Shown: positions 22,823-24,382 of the stretch, one piece after another
How the letters are laid out: each line of letters starts with the position of its first letter
How positions within the stretch are numbered: the stretch's first letter is position 1
DNA from: an uncultured Treponema sp.
GTDB lineage: Bacteria > Spirochaetota > Spirochaetia > Treponematales > Treponemataceae
Direction of reading: 5' to 3'
NCBI GenBank assembly: GCA_937902445.1
Contig: CALELJ010000041.1
Coordinates: 1 to 24,382, forward strand
Length of the DNA: 24,382 bases
Notes under the pieces: model-generated
Told to the model about the DNA's origin: nothing
What the model saw: only the letters and a program-made list of their open reading frames with translations
Databases searched by the model: none
Translations under genes and position numbers: made by a program

Positions 22823-24028
22823 ATGAAAAAAGATAGATTTGAATTAGTAGAAAAAGCACTGGAAGACCTGCGCAACGGAAAGCTCATCATGGTTACTGAT
22901 GATGAAAGCCGTGAAAATGAGGGAGACCTTATCTGCGCCGGACGTTATGCAACACCAGAGAACATTAACTTCATGGCATCAAAGGCAAAGGGACTTATCT
23001 GCATGCCTTGCAGCCGCGAGTATGCAAAAAGACTCCGCCTTGATCCGATGTGCTTTACAAACACTGACAACCACGAGACAGCCTTTACCGTAAGCGTTGA
23101 CCACATGGTAACGACAACAGGTATTTCTGCCTTTGACAGAAGCCGCACCGCCATCGCCTTTGCCGATCCAACGTCAGAGCCCCATCAGTTCCGCCGCCCG
23201 GGACACATGTTTCCGCTTGTTGCAAAACCAATGGGTGTCCTTGAACGCAACGGACACACTGAAGCAACCGTAGACCTTTGCCGTCTTGCAGGACTTGAAG
23301 AAGCAGGCCTTTGCTGTGAGATCATGAGCGACAACGGAACCATGGCACGCCTTCCTGAACTTGAACAGAAAGCAAAGGAATGGGGCATGACATTGATTGC
23401 CATCGAAGATCTCGTTGAATACCGCAAACAGACGGAAAAACTTTTTGAATGCGTTGCCAAGGCAAAGCTGCCGACTAAATACGGCGAGTTCATGATGTAC
23501 GGCTATCAGGACAAGGTTACAGGCCAGCATCACGAGGCCCTTGTCATGGGTGACATTGCAAAAGAAGAAAGTGTTCTTTGCCGTGTTCATTCCGAATGTC
23601 TGACCGGTGATGCCTTTGGTTCCTTGAAGTGTGACTGTGGCCAGCAGTTTGACGCCGCCATGAAAAAGATTGCGGAAAACGGAAGCGGAATTCTTGTCTA
23701 CCTTACACAGGAAGGACGTGGAATCGGAATCCTCAACAAGATCAAGGCCTACGCATTGCAGGAAAAGGGAATGGACACTGTTGACGCAAACCTTGCCCTT
23801 GGTCTTCCGGAAGATGCCCGCGACTACACATGTGCCGTTCAGATTTTAAAAGATCTTGGTGCGACAAAGCTCAGGCTTATGACAAACAATCCAAAGAAAG
23901 TTGATGCCCTGAATTTTGAGGGTACAGGCATCGAGGTTGTGGAACGTGTTCCAATCGTAATCCAGAGCCAGAAGTTTGATGAATTCTATCTGAATACAAA
24001 AAAAGTCCGCATGGGACATTTGTTATAA
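22823..24028 (+). CDS. ribBA: Bifunctional DHBP synthase / GTP cyclohydrolase II
   Basis: Supplies both precursors of riboflavin, 401 aa. The RibB half (1 to about 200) has DDESRENEGDLI, the acid-rich metal site, and RRPGHMFPL and GHTEATVDL. The RibA half (about 205-401) has RVHSECLTGDAFGSLKCDCG, with the three zinc cysteines and GTP-binding residues, then YLTQEGRGIG and LMTNNPKK. AAGGA lies 7 nt before the ATG, a clear SD. The gene is bracketed by copies of the same dispersed repeat, unlike the rest of the operon. Confidence 0.96.
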   Translation: MKKDRFELVEKALEDLRNGKLIMVTDDESRENEGDLICAGRYATPENINFMASKAKGLICMPCSREYAKRLRLDPMCFTNTDNHETAFTVSVDHMVTTTGISAFDRSRTAIAFADPTSEPHQFRRPGHMFPLVAKPMGVLERNGHTEATVDLCRLAGLEEAGLCCEIMSDNGTMARLPELEQKAKEWGMTLIAIEDLVEYRKQTEKLFECVAKAKLPTKYGEFMMYGYQDKVTGQHHEALVMGDIAKEESVLCRVHSECLTGDAFGSLKCDCGQQFDAAMKKIAENGSGILVYLTQEGRGIGILNKIKAYALQEKGMDTVDANLALGLPEDARDYTCAVQILKDLGATKLRLMTNNPKKVDALNFEGTGIEVVERVPIVIQSQKFDEFYLNTKKVRMGHLL

Positions 24029-24205
24029 CAGGATCCCTGGGCGTAGATAACAGGATCCCTGAGCTTGTCGAAGGGTCATTCTTGTGAAGTCACAGTTTGC
24101 CTGAGATATAGGACGGTTCGACTGTGCTCACCGATCCTGTTTTATAAGGTAAGACACAGGATCCCTGGGCGTAGATAACAGGATCCCTGAGCTTGTCGAA
24201 GGGTC
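24028..24205. repeat. Two perfect 50-bp direct repeats around an inverted unit B, between ribBA and ribH
   Basis: Positions 24028-24077 and 24156-24205 are identical over 50 bp. Each contains ACAGGATCCCTGGGCGTAGA followed by ACAGGATCCCTGAGCTTGTC and GAAGGGTC. Between them, 24111-24141 is the inverted copy of unit B seen at 22732-22762. The first repeat starts at the last base of the ribBA stop codon. The unit B copy can fold (GGACGGT against ACCGATCC) ahead of TGTTTTAT, so weak attenuation before ribH is conceivable. No gene lies in the 211-bp gap. Confidence 0.85.
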
Positions 24206-24239
24206 CGCAGATAAAGAAAATAATTTTTAGGAGAATCAT

Positions 24240-24382
24240 ATGAAGATTTTGGAAGGAAAAATGGTTGCCGGAAAGGGCAGCATGAAAGTTGGCATTGTTG
24301 CATCACGCTTCAATGAATTTATCGTGTCAAAACTTATCGGAGGTGCTCGTGATGGTCTTCTTCGCCATGATGTTTCTGAAGA
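24240..24382 (+). CDS. ribH: 6,7-dimethyl-8-ribityllumazine synthase (5' part; runs off the right edge)
   Basis: The first 47 codons are present: MKILEGKMVAGKGSMKVGIV followed by ASRFNEFIVSKLIGGARDGL. The SRFNEFI segment is the diagnostic substrate-binding start of lumazine synthase. It condenses the RibA-branch ribitylaminouracil with DHBP. AGGAG (24229-24233) lies 6 nt before the ATG. It completes the riboflavin gene set begun by ribD. Confidence 0.95.
   Translation, partial: MKILEGKMVAGKGSMKVGIVASRFNEFIVSKLIGGARDGLLRHDVSE

Noticed and set aside
24028..24205. CRISPR array
   Set aside because: Only two copies of a 50-bp repeat with an interval containing another repeat unit; no regular repeat-spacer series and no cas gene.

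Overview
The window looks like a spirochaete chromosome, most likely a Treponema (inference from gene content, no search was run). The elongation factor G at the left edge is the mitochondrial/spirochaete type (AHIDSGKTT P-loop). A large chemosensory operon ends in a class III adenylate cyclase, and intergenic DNA is full of short palindromic repeats.

Layout, left to right. Positions 1-1210 (-): 5' part of fusA. 1400-2449 (-): an adenosine deaminase-like gene with its own terminator. 2450-2730: a divergent promoter region packed with hairpin repeats. 2731-4001 (+): a small RRM RNA-binding protein followed closely by an M28-type zinc aminopeptidase-like protein. 4006-18508 (-): one tightly packed ten-gene operon, read from high to low coordinates: CheW, a divergent CheW-like protein, CheB, CheR with a TPR tail, hybrid CheA-REC, REC-GAF-like-adenylate cyclase, then four paralogous receptors. 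18545-19447 (-): an EamA/DMT transporter. 19528-20592 (+): an RluA-family pseudouridine synthase carrying an in-frame palindromic insertion. 20593-20817: a MITE-like repeat. 20818 to the right edge (+): riboflavin operon ribD, ribE, ribBA, ribH (cut by the edge), with ribBA bracketed by copies of another repeat family.

The most interesting region is the ten-gene operon. Its parts list matches the Pseudomonas Wsp pathway (two CheW, CheR-TPR, CheA-REC, CheB, membrane receptor, REC-nucleotide cyclase). However, the output is a class III cyclase predicted to make cAMP rather than a GGDEF diguanylate cyclase, and there are four receptors. The receptors have a six-helix membrane domain with no periplasmic sensor domain and share a non-canonical hairpin tip (AFNAELEA). 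The cyclase receiver domain has lost its phospho-acceptor Asp (Ser55) and its conserved Lys, so coupling from CheA to cyclase is probably not ordinary aspartyl phosphorylation. No CheY, CheZ, CheC/X or flagellar gene is in the window, so this is probably a signalling ('alternative cellular function') pathway rather than the motility pathway.

A second recurring signal concerns transcription. At six unit-leading genes a recognisable -10 box lies only 6-9 nt before the start codon and no clear Shine-Dalgarno is present, which suggests leaderless mRNAs. Most downstream operon genes, and fusA, have SD sequences.
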